From: Mycobacterium sp. URHB0044
Lineage (GTDB): Bacteria; Actinomycetota; Actinomycetes; Mycobacteriales; Mycobacteriaceae
DNA: 64,000 nt
Assembly: GCF_000620625.1 (NCBI RefSeq)
Contig: NZ_JIAW01000008.1
Location: forward strand, 124,001 to 188,000
Reading direction: 5' to 3'
Within the stretch, counting starts at the first letter, position 1; every line of letters starts with the position of its first letter. Below the pieces are notes generated by a model. That model was not told the origin of the DNA. It made no database searches and saw only the letters and a program-made list of their open reading frames with translations. Below are positions 49,901-57,732 of this stretch, in pieces. Position numbers and translations under genes: made by a program.

Positions 49901-50386
49901 GCCGGACACAGCCTTGACGAACAGGGGGAACTGCATGTCGGCTGCGGCCGCGACGAGTTCGTCCACCGACGCCGACGGCGCCGACGAGTTCAGCACGGGC
50001 AGGCCCGCCTCGCGGGCTGCGGCAACCGCGCGCGCCTTGTTGCCGGTCAGCTCAAGGACCTTCGCGCTCGGACCGACGAACGTGATGCCGGCCTCGGCGC
50101 ACGCCGCGGCCAGCTCCGGGTTCTCCGACAGGAAGCCGTAACCGGGATAGACGGCGTCCGCTCCGGCGTGCTTGGCGACGCGGATGATCTCGTCCACCGA
50201 CAGATAGGCGCGGACCGGGTGGCCGGTGTCACCGATCTGGTAGGACTCGTCGGCCTTCAGGCGGTGCGACGAATTGCGGTCTTCATAGGGATACACCGCA
50301 ACCGTGGCGATGCCCATCTCGAATGCGGCGCGAAATGCGCGGATGGCGATCTCACCACGGTTCGCTACCAGGAGTTTGGAGAGCAC
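46970..50386 (-). CDS. pyc: Pyruvate carboxylase
   Basis: The 1138-residue single-chain enzyme has a biotin carboxylase domain (start MLSKLLVANRGEIAIRAF; ATP-grasp FVKAVSGGGGRGMRRV). A carboxyltransferase domain follows (DTTFRDAHQSLLATRVRT near residue 535; LLRGRNTVGYTPYP), then the PYC/OADA linker, and a biotinyl domain with the biotin Lys in IEAMKMEAAIT. It makes oxaloacetate from pyruvate, CO2 and ATP. The extra C-terminal residues AGRSEATGESI come from repeat B. The stop overlaps the rsmD start. Confidence 0.97.
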   Translation of the reverse strand: MLSKLLVANRGEIAIRAFRAAFEMGIATVAVYPYEDRNSSHRLKADESYQIGDTGHPVRAYLSVDEIIRVAKHAGADAVYPGYGFLSENPELAAACAEAGITFVGPSAKVLELTGNKARAVAAAREAGLPVLNSSAPSASVDELVAAAADMQFPLFVKAVSGGGGRGMRRVSDPDSLAESIEAASREAESAFGDPTVYLEQAVVNPRHIEVQILADAQGHVIHLFERDCSVQRRHQKVIELAPAPNLPAELRDRICADAVAFARQINYTCAGTVEFLLDERGHHVFIEMNPRIQVEHTVTEEITDVDLVASQLRIAAGETLADLGLSQDALQVRGAAMQCRITTEDPANGFRPDSGRITGYRSPGGAGVRLDGGTHLGAEVGAHFDSMLVKLTCRGRDFSTAVTRARRGLAEFRVRGVSTNIPFLQAVVDDPDFRAGHVTTSFIDERPHLLTAHTSADRGTKILNYLAEVTVNTPYGGSQRVYPQDKLPDVDVETTPPPGSKQRLVELGPEGFAAWLRDSPAVGVTDTTFRDAHQSLLATRVRTTGLALIAPYIARMTPELLSIECWGGATYDVALRFLKEDPWERLAALREAVPNICLQMLLRGRNTVGYTPYPEVVTSAFVEEATATGIDIYRIFDALNNVESMRPAIDAVRETGSAVAEVAMSYTGDLSDPAETLYTLDYYLKLAEQIVEAGAHVLAIKDMAGLLRPPAAATLVSALRSRFDLPVHVHTHDTPGGQLATYTAAWHAGASAVDGAAAPLAGTTSQPALSSIVAAAAHTRYDTGLSLSAVCDLEPYWEALRKVYRPFESGLPSPTGRVYSHEIPGGQLSNLRQQAIALGLGDRFEQIEEAYTAADRVLGHLVKVTPSSKVVGDLALALVGAGATADEFAADPARFDIPDSVIGFLRGELGDPPGGWPEPLRTKALAGRAPAKPTQELTAEDEAALAEPGRGRQSALNRLLFPGPTKEFEAHRQTYGDTSRLSANQFFYGLRHGDEHRVQLERGVELIIGLEAISDPDERGMRTVLCIINGQLRPVVVRDNNVAADVPAAEKADRTNPDHVAAPFAGVVTVNVSAGDEVAAGQTIATIEAMKMEAAITAPKAGTVERVAVSATAQVEGGDLLVVVGPAGRSEATGESI
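46981..47007. repeat. Short repeat family B, copy 2 (3' end of pyc)
   Basis: 27 bp identical to 37592-37618. It encodes AGRSEATG at the C-terminus of pyruvate carboxylase and sits immediately before the unusual CTG start of rsmD. Confidence 0.9.
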
Positions 50387-50422
50387 GCGCTACCTTAACC
50401 TCTCCGATTTGGCCGCCCGTTC

Positions 50423-51052
50423 CTAGATCAGCGTCGACCAGTAATCCCAGAAGCGCACCAGAATCAGCAGAACCAGCGCCGTGAACCACAGCGCGACCAG
50501 CGACCAGCGCCACTGGTGAATCGCTCGCGCCACCGCGTTGCCCTCCTGGGGCGCCAGCGCGATCGACGCCACCACCACCAGCAGCGGAATGGTCACGGCC
50601 CACACCACCATGCAGTACGGGCACAGCGCGCCGATGGTGTAGAGGCTCTGATAGATGAGCCAGTGGATGAAGACCACGCCCAGCGTGGTGCCGACGGCCA
50701 GGCCGGCCCAATACCACCGCGGCAGTGGAACTTTCGCGACCGCGAGCACACCAGTGACCACGACCACCGAGAACGCGACGACGCCGATCAGCGGGTTGGG
50801 AAAGCCGAAAGCCGCAGCCTGCGGGGTGACCATCACCGATCCGCAGGAAAGGACCGGATTGAGGTTGCAGGACGGGACGTAGGCGGGGTTCTGGAGCAGC
50901 TCGATCTTCTCGATCGTGAGCGTGACGGCGGCGGCGAGGCCGAGGACGCCGGCAATCAACACCCAGAGGGCGCTCGCCCTCGGTACGGCGAATGCGGGGC
51001 CGTCGGCCGATGGCTCGGTCGACGGCTCTCCAGTCGCCGCGGTGACGGTCAT
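50423..51052 (-). CDS. Vitamin K epoxide reductase (VKOR) family membrane protein
   Basis: This 209-residue protein has about four to five membrane helices and the VKOR cysteines: Cys62 and Cys70 in the periplasmic loop (SCNLNPVLSCGS) and the CxxC at Cys144/Cys147 (LCPYCMVV). In mycobacteria VKOR replaces DsbB, reoxidising a DsbA-like partner with menaquinone. Its ATG overlaps the stop of the thioredoxin-fold gene upstream (ATGA), consistent with that partnership. Confidence 0.93.
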   Translation of the reverse strand: MTVTAATGEPSTEPSADGPAFAVPRASALWVLIAGVLGLAAAVTLTIEKIELLQNPAYVPSCNLNPVLSCGSVMVTPQAAAFGFPNPLIGVVAFSVVVVTGVLAVAKVPLPRWYWAGLAVGTTLGVVFIHWLIYQSLYTIGALCPYCMVVWAVTIPLLVVVASIALAPQEGNAVARAIHQWRWSLVALWFTALVLLILVRFWDYWSTLI

Positions 51053-51927
51053 CGCGTCGTCGTCGGCGCCGCGGGTGCTGCGGGCGGCGTCGGGGCGGCC
51101 GGCGCTGCGGGTGCGCCGGGTTGCCCGGGGGCAGCTGGCGCTGCCGGTGCGCCCGGTTGCGTCGGGGCGGGCGCAGGCGGCGCGGCGGTCACGTTCGGCA
51201 GGTCGCCGACGATCTCCTTGATCTTGGCGACCAGGGCGTCGGGCGTGGAGTACTCGTAGTCCTCACCGTTGATCCGGACCGTCGGAGTGGCGTTCACCTT
51301 CGACGCCGCGGCGAGGCCGTCGACCATGTCGACGTAGCGGCCGCTGTTGATGCATTCGGGCACCTTGCCCACCACACCGGCCTGCCGGGCGGTTTCGATC
51401 AACTGCTCGTTGGTGGGGAAGATCGTTCCCGTCTCGCTGGGCTGCTGGGCGTACAGCGCGGCGTGGAACCGTCGGAAGACCTGCTTGTCCGGAGTGGTGT
51501 CCTCGTCGGCCACGCAGTACGCGGCGGCGCCGGAGCGCGACGAGTAGTTCTGGTTGGCCGGCCGGTCCAGGATCGCGACCATGTTGTAGTCGGCCGCGAT
51601 GGCGCCGCTCTCGATCAGCTGATTGATCGTCGGGCCGAACGTCTGCTCGAAGCGGCCACAGACCGGGCAGAGGAAGTCCTCGTAGAGGGACAGCACGGCC
51701 TTCGGTTCGGAGGTGCCCTCCTTGGTGATCAAGTTGCTCGACGCCACCCGGATCGACTTCGTCTCGCCACCCGAGGGCTTCTTGCTGCCAGACATCACGA
51801 TGTAGAGCACCAGGGCCACGGCGAACACCACGACGACGGCGGTCAGCCCGATCTGGATCATGAGGTTGCGCCGGCGATCGGCGGCCTTCAGGTCGTAGCT
51901 TGCGGTCTTCTTGGGTTTCGTGGCCAC
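51049..51927 (-). CDS. Membrane-anchored DsbA-like disulfide oxidoreductase with Pro/Ala tail
   Basis: The 292-residue protein has a short cytoplasmic N-terminus and a membrane helix (about residues 25-45). An extracytoplasmic thioredoxin/DsbA fold follows, with redox site CPVC at Cys87/Cys90 and the cis-Pro region VNATPTVRIN. From about residue 251 a 40-residue Pro/Ala-rich tail follows, with repeated PGAPAAPAAP-like units, probably extending into the cell wall. It would introduce disulfides into exported proteins, recharged by the VKOR encoded next. Rv2969c type by position. Confidence 0.92.
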   Translation of the reverse strand: MATKPKKTASYDLKAADRRRNLMIQIGLTAVVVVFAVALVLYIVMSGSKKPSGGETKSIRVASSNLITKEGTSEPKAVLSLYEDFLCPVCGRFEQTFGPTINQLIESGAIAADYNMVAILDRPANQNYSSRSGAAAYCVADEDTTPDKQVFRRFHAALYAQQPSETGTIFPTNEQLIETARQAGVVGKVPECINSGRYVDMVDGLAAASKVNATPTVRINGEDYEYSTPDALVAKIKEIVGDLPNVTAAPPAPAPTQPGAPAAPAAPGQPGAPAAPAAPTPPAAPAAPTTTR

Positions 51928-51961
51928 GCGACTAGGGTACCGGCGGCGTTTCCGGCGTCCG

Positions 51962-53107
51962 TCAGGTCCGGCTCAGATGCGCGCGCACCGCGGAAACGAC
52001 CTCCGCCATCGCGGTGGCGCTATCGCCGCCGAGGGTGAAGAAGTTGGCGAAGCCGTGCACCAGCGAGCCGAACTGCCGGTGATCGACGGCGACACCGGCC
52101 GCCGCCAGCGCATCGGCGTACTGGTTGCCTTCGTCGCGCAGCGGGTCGAAGCCCCCGGTCACCACCAATGCCGCTGGCAGGCCGGACAGGTCGGCGGCCC
52201 GCAGCGGCGACACCCGCGGGTCGGTCATCGCCACAGCGGGATCGGCGAGGTAGTTGTCGCGGAACCAGTCCATGTCCCGCTTGGTCAGGAAGTATCCGTC
52301 GGAGAACAGCGTCCCCGAACGCGTCTCGTCACCGAACTGGGCAACGGGGTACAGCAGCAGTTGCAGCGCCGGCAGTTGCACACCCTCGTCGCGGGCCTGC
52401 TGCGACACGACGGCGGCGAGGTTGCCGCCCGCGCTGTCACCGCCGACCGCGATCCGGGTCGGGTCGGCGCCGAGTTCCGCCGCGTGCTGCTGTGCCCACC
52501 GATAAGCGGTGTAGCAGTCCTCTGCGGCTGCGGGCGCCTGATGCTCGGGGGCGAGCCGATAGTCGACGGACAGCACGTGCACACCCGCGTCCCGGCAGAG
52601 CAGGCGGCACAGGCCGTCGTGAGTGTCGATGTCGCCGATGACGAAGCCGCCACCATGGAAGAAGACGAGCAGCGCGGGCTCTGGGTTGTTGACGTTGTTC
52701 ACGGGAACGTAGTGCCGGGCCCTGATGGCGCCAGCGGCGCCTGGGATGGTGATGTCGGTCACGCCGACGGCGATGGCAGGGGCGATCTTCGCGGCGAGCT
52801 TGCGCAGCTGGGAGCGGGCCACTGCCACGTCGCGACTGGCGACCAGTCCATTGACACCCGAGACCCGTTGCGCGGCCAGCATCAGCTGCAACGTGACGTC
52901 CAGAGTGTTGCCGTCGATCGTCACCGTCCGTCCACCGAGGAGCAGCCGCTTGACGGGATCGGGGATCTTCGGCAGTGCGCGCAGCAGGACTCCGCTGGCC
53001 CCGTTGAGCACGGCCAGACGGACCCGACTCGGACGGTCCACGTCCGAATGACCCTTGGCCAGTGGTGATCGGGTGTGCACAGCCTCGGCTGGCAGACTCT
53101 TCGTCAT
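51962..53107 (-). CDS. lipN: Alpha/beta-hydrolase, hormone-sensitive-lipase family esterase (LipN-like)
   Basis: The 381-residue esterase has the HGGG oxyanion motif at 151-154 (FFHGGGFVIGD), nucleophile Ser225 in GGDSAGGN, the acid in FDPLRDEG and the His in LVHGFANFF. HSL-family mycobacterial Lip enzymes hydrolyse short to medium acyl esters. The start at 53107 gives MTKSLP, the same N-terminus as I recall for M. tuberculosis LipN. That ATG shares the bases CATG with the ATG of the divergent aldo-keto reductase. Confidence 0.92.
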   Translation of the reverse strand: MTKSLPAEAVHTRSPLAKGHSDVDRPSRVRLAVLNGASGVLLRALPKIPDPVKRLLLGGRTVTIDGNTLDVTLQLMLAAQRVSGVNGLVASRDVAVARSQLRKLAAKIAPAIAVGVTDITIPGAAGAIRARHYVPVNNVNNPEPALLVFFHGGGFVIGDIDTHDGLCRLLCRDAGVHVLSVDYRLAPEHQAPAAAEDCYTAYRWAQQHAAELGADPTRIAVGGDSAGGNLAAVVSQQARDEGVQLPALQLLLYPVAQFGDETRSGTLFSDGYFLTKRDMDWFRDNYLADPAVAMTDPRVSPLRAADLSGLPAALVVTGGFDPLRDEGNQYADALAAAGVAVDHRQFGSLVHGFANFFTLGGDSATAMAEVVSAVRAHLSRT

Positions 53108-53936
53108 GGCAACTCCATCAGTCACGCTGAACGACGGTAATTCGATACCCGCCATCGGGTTGGGGGTATGGCAGACGCCGGCCGACGATACCGAGCGGGC
53201 CGTTGGCGCCGCACTGACCGCCGGTTACCGGCACGTCGACACCGCGGCAGCGTACGGCAACGAGGCCGAGGTCGGGCGTGCGGTCGCCGCCTCGGGCGTC
53301 CCTCGGGAGGACGTCTTCCTGGTGACGAAGTTGTGGAACTCCGAGCAGGGTTACGACAAGACGTTGAAGGCCTTCGACGCCAGCATTTCGAAGTTGGGGG
53401 TCGACTACCTCGACCTCTACCTCATTCACTGGCCCGTGCCCGAGGCGAACGCCTACGTCGACACGTTCAAGGCCTTCGCCAACCTGCGCGACCAGGGCGG
53501 CATCCGCTCCATCGGCGTCAGCAACTTCGAACCCGAGCATCTGAACATCCTGATCGATGCGACGGGAATCGTCCCCGCCGTCAATCAGATTGAGCTGCAC
53601 CCCCTTCTGCCGCAACGCGAACTGCGGGAAGTGCACGCCAGCCTGGGCATAGCTACCGAGGCGTGGAGCCCGTTGGGCCAGGGCTCGCTGCTGGAGCACC
53701 CGACCGTCACCAAGCTCGCCGAGGCACACGGCAAAACGCCAGCACAGGTCCTGATTAGGTGGCACATCCAGCTCGGTAATATCGTCATCCCCAAATCGGT
53801 GAACCCCGATCGGATTGTGAGCAACTTCGACGTGTTCGACTTCGAGCTGAGTGAGCAGGACATGACGTCCGTCGCCTCGCTCGAGGATGGCACCCGACTG
53901 GGTCCCGATCCACGAACGTTCAACTTCACAGGATAG
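53106..53936 (+). CDS. Aldo-keto reductase (first of tandem pair)
   Basis: This 276-residue AKR TIM barrel has the tetrad Asp45, Tyr50, Lys75 and His108 (HVDTAAAYGNE, FLVTKLW, YLIHWP) and the NADPH-binding end IVIPKSVNPDRI. It reduces aldehydes or ketones with NADPH; the physiological substrate is unknown. I start at ATG 53106. The longer frame to 53055 would lie inside lipN. The neighbouring paralogue 5 bp downstream is about 55-60 percent similar by eye, so the pair looks like a tandem duplication. Confidence 0.92.
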   Translation: MATPSVTLNDGNSIPAIGLGVWQTPADDTERAVGAALTAGYRHVDTAAAYGNEAEVGRAVAASGVPREDVFLVTKLWNSEQGYDKTLKAFDASISKLGVDYLDLYLIHWPVPEANAYVDTFKAFANLRDQGGIRSIGVSNFEPEHLNILIDATGIVPAVNQIELHPLLPQRELREVHASLGIATEAWSPLGQGSLLEHPTVTKLAEAHGKTPAQVLIRWHIQLGNIVIPKSVNPDRIVSNFDVFDFELSEQDMTSVASLEDGTRLGPDPRTFNFTG

Positions 53937-53941
53937 GTGAC

Positions 53942-54781
53942 ATGACCTCGGCCGCAGCGACTCCCAATTTGTCTCTCAACGACGGGAACACCATTCCGGT
54001 TCTCGGGATCGGCGTGGGTGAGCTGACGGACGCGCAAACCGAGCAGGCGGTGTCGTCGGCGCTTGAGATCGGCGTCCGCCTCATCGACACCGCCGCGGCT
54101 TACGGCAACGAGGCCGCGGTGGGCCGGGCGGTCGCCGCGTCGGGCATTCCGCGTGCCGAGATCTTCGTGACCACCAAGCTCGCCACCGAGGACCAGGGCT
54201 TTCAGGCATCGCAGGATGCGTGCAAGGCCAGCCTGGAACGGCTGGGGCTGGACTACGTCGACGCGTACCTCATCCACTGGCCGGCGGGCAATCCCGGCAA
54301 GTACGTCGACAGCTGGGGCGGCCTGATGAAGGCCAAGGAAGTCGGCCACGCCAAGTCGATCGGCGTCTGCAACTTCACGGCCGAGGACCTCTCCAACGTC
54401 ATCGAGCTGTCGTTCTTCGTTCCGGCGATCAACCAGATCGAACTGCATCCGCTGCTGAATCAGGCCGAGCTGCGCGCGGTCAACGCCGAGCACGACATCG
54501 TGACCGAGGCATACTCACCGCTCGGCGTGGGCAAGGTGCTGCAGAACGCGACGGTTCAGTCGATCGCGGGCGAGTACGGCAAGACTCCTGCGCAGGTGCT
54601 GATCCGGTGGAGCATCCAGCTCGGCAACGTCGTGATCCCGCGGTCGTCCTCCCCCGAGCGCATCGCCGAGAACTTCGACGTGTTCGACTTCGAGTTGGCC
54701 GCCGAGCACATCGATCAGCTGAGCGCGCTCGACGAGGGCACCCGCTTCCGGCCCGACCCCGAGACCTACACGGGCACGTAA
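53942..54781 (+). CDS. Aldo-keto reductase (second of tandem pair, Rv2971 type)
   Basis: The 279-residue AKR has Asp49, Tyr54, Lys79 and His112 (LIDTAAAYGNEAAV, FVTTKLA, YLIHWPAG) and the coenzyme-binding NVVIPRSSSPERI. It resembles M. tuberculosis Rv2971 more closely than the first copy does (shared LATEDQGF-like and YVDSWGG segments), so it is probably the ancestral member. A GGTGA-type ribosome site lies just before the ATG, in the 5-bp gap. Confidence 0.93.
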   Translation: MTSAAATPNLSLNDGNTIPVLGIGVGELTDAQTEQAVSSALEIGVRLIDTAAAYGNEAAVGRAVAASGIPRAEIFVTTKLATEDQGFQASQDACKASLERLGLDYVDAYLIHWPAGNPGKYVDSWGGLMKAKEVGHAKSIGVCNFTAEDLSNVIELSFFVPAINQIELHPLLNQAELRAVNAEHDIVTEAYSPLGVGKVLQNATVQSIAGEYGKTPAQVLIRWSIQLGNVVIPRSSSPERIAENFDVFDFELAAEHIDQLSALDEGTRFRPDPETYTGT

Positions 54782-54803
54782 GCCCCACCTCTCCGGGCGA
54801 GAC

Positions 54804-55505
54804 TCAGCCCGTCGGACAGGTAGTCGCGGCATCGCGCAGCACCACCGCGGACGGCTGGTCGATCGGAAGTCCATAGCCGCGCAACACCTCGGCGAACTGC
54901 ACCGCGTACTGGCACCAGAACGCGTGGTTGGGCGGCATCCACACCGCGGGTTGTCCATCGCCCTTTTCCTGGTTGGCCGGTCCGTCGACCGCGAGCAGGT
55001 TCGCCGGATCGTTGGCGAACCGGACGCGCAATTCGTCGGGCCAGTTCCGCGCGCCCAGATCCCACGCGAGGGCCAACGGAACGATGTGGTCGATTTGGAC
55101 GGCGGCGCCCACCTGAGCTCCACGGGTGAACGGGATGACGGCGTTGGTGTACGGGTCGTGCAGCGTGCCGGTGGCAACCGCGGTGGGGCACCGCGTGATC
55201 GACACGTAGGTCTTGTCGAGCAGGTCGCGATCGAGGACGTCGTTGCGGGTGTCACAGCCGTTGTGGCCGCCGGGTGCGGTGTTGTCGTCGGTCCAGGTGT
55301 CGCCGAAAGCAGCTCGGCGGTAATCGTTTCCGTGGATGCGCTGCGGGATCTCCGGGATGCCTGCGAGCACGTCGACGCCGGGCGCGACGGTGGGAACGTC
55401 GGCGTCGGCCACGAACCGGTCGGCGCGCCCCGTCGTCGACATCACCTGGACCGCCACCACCACGGCGAGCAGCACCCCGGCCACCAGCCAGGCCAACCGC
55501 CTCAC
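54804..55505 (-). CDS. Secreted or membrane-anchored HNH-type (DUF1524-like) protein
   Basis: The 233-residue protein has an N-terminal hydrophobic segment (residues 5-23) that acts as signal or anchor. The region around Asp139-His140 (QIDHIVPLALAWDLGARNW) plus NLLAVDGPANQEKGD and NHAFWCQYA form the DHxxP...N...K pattern of HNH/DUF1524 nucleases. Extracytoplasmic location of a nuclease-like fold suggests DNA scavenging or defence, but activity is unproven. GTG overlaps the recG stop (GTGA). Rv2972c type by position. Confidence 0.82.
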   Translation of the reverse strand: MRRLAWLVAGVLLAVVVAVQVMSTTGRADRFVADADVPTVAPGVDVLAGIPEIPQRIHGNDYRRAAFGDTWTDDNTAPGGHNGCDTRNDVLDRDLLDKTYVSITRCPTAVATGTLHDPYTNAVIPFTRGAQVGAAVQIDHIVPLALAWDLGARNWPDELRVRFANDPANLLAVDGPANQEKGDGQPAVWMPPNHAFWCQYAVQFAEVLRGYGLPIDQPSAVVLRDAATTCPTG

Positions 55506-57730
55506 GACTTGTCCAGGTACTCGACCGCGTCGGTATCGGAGAACGGCGCCGCCAGCAGCGCGATGCCGCGGTGCCGGACCAGTGTCGGGTCGTCACCGTA
55601 GAGCGATTCGCAGAATTCCCGCGCGGCTTCGATGATTTCGCGGTGTTCGGCCAGCGATAGCAGTTTGAGCGTGATCGCCCGCCCAGACTGGTTGAGGCCC
55701 AAGACGTCTCCCTCGCGCCGCTCGGCGAGGTCGAGGTCGGCGAGTTCGAAGCCGTCGAGGGTGGACGCCACGGCCTTCAAGCGCGCGCCCGCCTTCGAGG
55801 CTTCGGGAAGGTTGGTGGCCAGCAGGCACAGGCTGGCGTGGCTGCCCCGGCCGATCCGGCCGCGCAGCTGGTGCAGCTGGCTGATGCCGAACCGGTCGGC
55901 GTCCATCACGACCATCACGGTCGCGTTGGGGACGTCGACACCGACCTCGATGACGGTGGTACACACCAGAACGTCGATCTCACCGTTGCGGAAGGCCGAC
56001 ATGACGGCGTCCTTCTCGTCGCCGCTCAACCGTCCGTGCATGAGGCCCAGCCGCAGGCCGGCCAGCGGCCCGTGCTTGAGGTGGTCGAGCACCTCGACGA
56101 CGGTCAGGGGCTTCGGGCCACCGTCCTTCTTGGCGCCCTTCTCGGTGTCGTCGATGCGCGACGCCACCACGTAGGCCTGTCGTCCAGCGCCGACCTCCTC
56201 GGCGACGCGCTGCCACGCCCGGCTCAGCCACTGCGGCTTGTCCTTCACGAAGATGGTGTTGGTGGTGATCGGCTGGCGACCGCGCGGCAGTTCCCGCAGG
56301 GTCGAGGTCTCCAGATCGCCGTAGACCGTCAGCGCCACAGTGCGGGGAATCGGCGTTGCGGTCATCACCAGCAGATGCGGCGTTATGCCACCGGTTGCCT
56401 TGGCGCGCAATCGATCCCGCTGCTCGACACCGAAGCGGTGTTGTTCGTCGACCACCACCATGCCCAGTTGATGGAAGTCGACGGCGTCCTGCAGCAGCGC
56501 GTGCGTCCCGATGACGATGCCGGCCTGCCCCGTCGCCACCTCGTCGCGCACTTGGCGCTTCTGCTGCGGCGTCATGGATCCGGTGAGCAGCGCCACCCGG
56601 GTGGCGCCTTCCGCACCGCCGAGCTGTCCCGCCATGCCGAGTGGTCCCAGTACATCGCGAATGGACCGATCGTGTTGGGCAGCAAGAACTTCCGTTGGCG
56701 CGAGCAGAGCGCACTGGAAGCCGGCATCGACCATCTGCAGCATGGCCAGCACCGAGATGATTGTCTTGCCAGAGCCGACCTCACCCTGCAGCATCCGGTG
56801 CATGGGCTTGGTGGACGCGAGTTCCTCGGTGAGCACGTCGAGTACTTCGCGTTGACCCTTGGTCAGCTCGAACGGCAGCCGGTCGTGTAGCGCAGCGGCC
56901 AACCCGTCGTCGCGTTTCGGCGCTGGCGGGCCGGTGTCACTCAGCGCGCCGTACCTGCGTTCGACCAGGGCCCACTGCAGTCCGATGGCCTCGTCGAAGG
57001 TCAGCCGCTGTCGTGCCCGGTCGCGGTCCTCGACGCGCTCGGCCATGTGGATCCCACGCAGCGCCTCGTCTTCGGAGCACAGATCCCACTGCCGCCGAAC
57101 GCTTTCCGGTAGTGGATCCTCGATCGGATCGAGTACGGCCAGTACCTGGCGCACGCACGCGAAGATGTCCCAACTCTGCAGCTTCGCGCTGGCCCCGTAG
57201 ATGGGGAAGTAGTCGCGTTCGAACGCCGCCAGCAGCTCGGCCTCGTCGCCGGCCCCCTCCGCGATCTTGGCCAGCGACTTGCTGCCCGTGCCCTGCCCCG
57301 ACCCATCGAGCACCAAGAATTCCGGATGAGTCAGCTGCATGACGTCGCGGAAGTACGACACCTCGCCCGACAACATCACCCGGGCGCCCTTGGGCAATTG
57401 CTTCACCAGGTAGTCGGCGTTGAAGAACGTGGCCGTCACCTTGGGCTTTCGATTTCCCAGGGTGACGATTGCGTACTTGCGTGGCCGCTTGCCCGGCTGC
57501 TGCTTCATCGGCTTGGTGACCACGTCGGAGATGACGTCGACGAAGGTGACGTGCTCCCCCGCTTCGAGATCGAGGGCCTCGCCCTCTCCTCGGACCGTCA
57601 TGCCGTCGCTGTACTTGCGCGGATAGTGCCGCAACAGGTCGTCCACGGTGCGGATGCCGAAGTGCTCGTCCAGCGACTTGGCGGCCTTCGCGCCGAGCAC
57701 GTGCAGCAGTCCGTCGGTGAGCGCGACCAC
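55502..57730 (-). CDS. recG: ATP-dependent DNA helicase RecG
   Basis: The 742-residue superfamily 2 helicase has an N-terminal wedge/OB domain (to about residue 250). The motor carries Walker A QGEVGSGKTIISVLAML, the DEQH box VVVDEQHRFG, and motifs in TATPIPRT, LMHGRLSGDEK and QLRGRIGRG. It reverses stalled replication forks and processes branched DNA. It overlaps the HNH gene downstream and follows the DAK2 gene by two bases. Confidence 0.97.
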   Translation of the reverse strand: MVALTDGLLHVLGAKAAKSLDEHFGIRTVDDLLRHYPRKYSDGMTVRGEGEALDLEAGEHVTFVDVISDVVTKPMKQQPGKRPRKYAIVTLGNRKPKVTATFFNADYLVKQLPKGARVMLSGEVSYFRDVMQLTHPEFLVLDGSGQGTGSKSLAKIAEGAGDEAELLAAFERDYFPIYGASAKLQSWDIFACVRQVLAVLDPIEDPLPESVRRQWDLCSEDEALRGIHMAERVEDRDRARQRLTFDEAIGLQWALVERRYGALSDTGPPAPKRDDGLAAALHDRLPFELTKGQREVLDVLTEELASTKPMHRMLQGEVGSGKTIISVLAMLQMVDAGFQCALLAPTEVLAAQHDRSIRDVLGPLGMAGQLGGAEGATRVALLTGSMTPQQKRQVRDEVATGQAGIVIGTHALLQDAVDFHQLGMVVVDEQHRFGVEQRDRLRAKATGGITPHLLVMTATPIPRTVALTVYGDLETSTLRELPRGRQPITTNTIFVKDKPQWLSRAWQRVAEEVGAGRQAYVVASRIDDTEKGAKKDGGPKPLTVVEVLDHLKHGPLAGLRLGLMHGRLSGDEKDAVMSAFRNGEIDVLVCTTVIEVGVDVPNATVMVVMDADRFGISQLHQLRGRIGRGSHASLCLLATNLPEASKAGARLKAVASTLDGFELADLDLAERREGDVLGLNQSGRAITLKLLSLAEHREIIEAAREFCESLYGDDPTLVRHRGIALLAAPFSDTDAVEYLDKS

Positions 57731-57732
57731 GG

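Noticed and set aside
47207..50398. 1063-codon plus-strand frame opposite pyc
   Set aside because: Antisense shadow of pyruvate carboxylase, with Arg/Asp/Val/His-rich low-complexity sequence.
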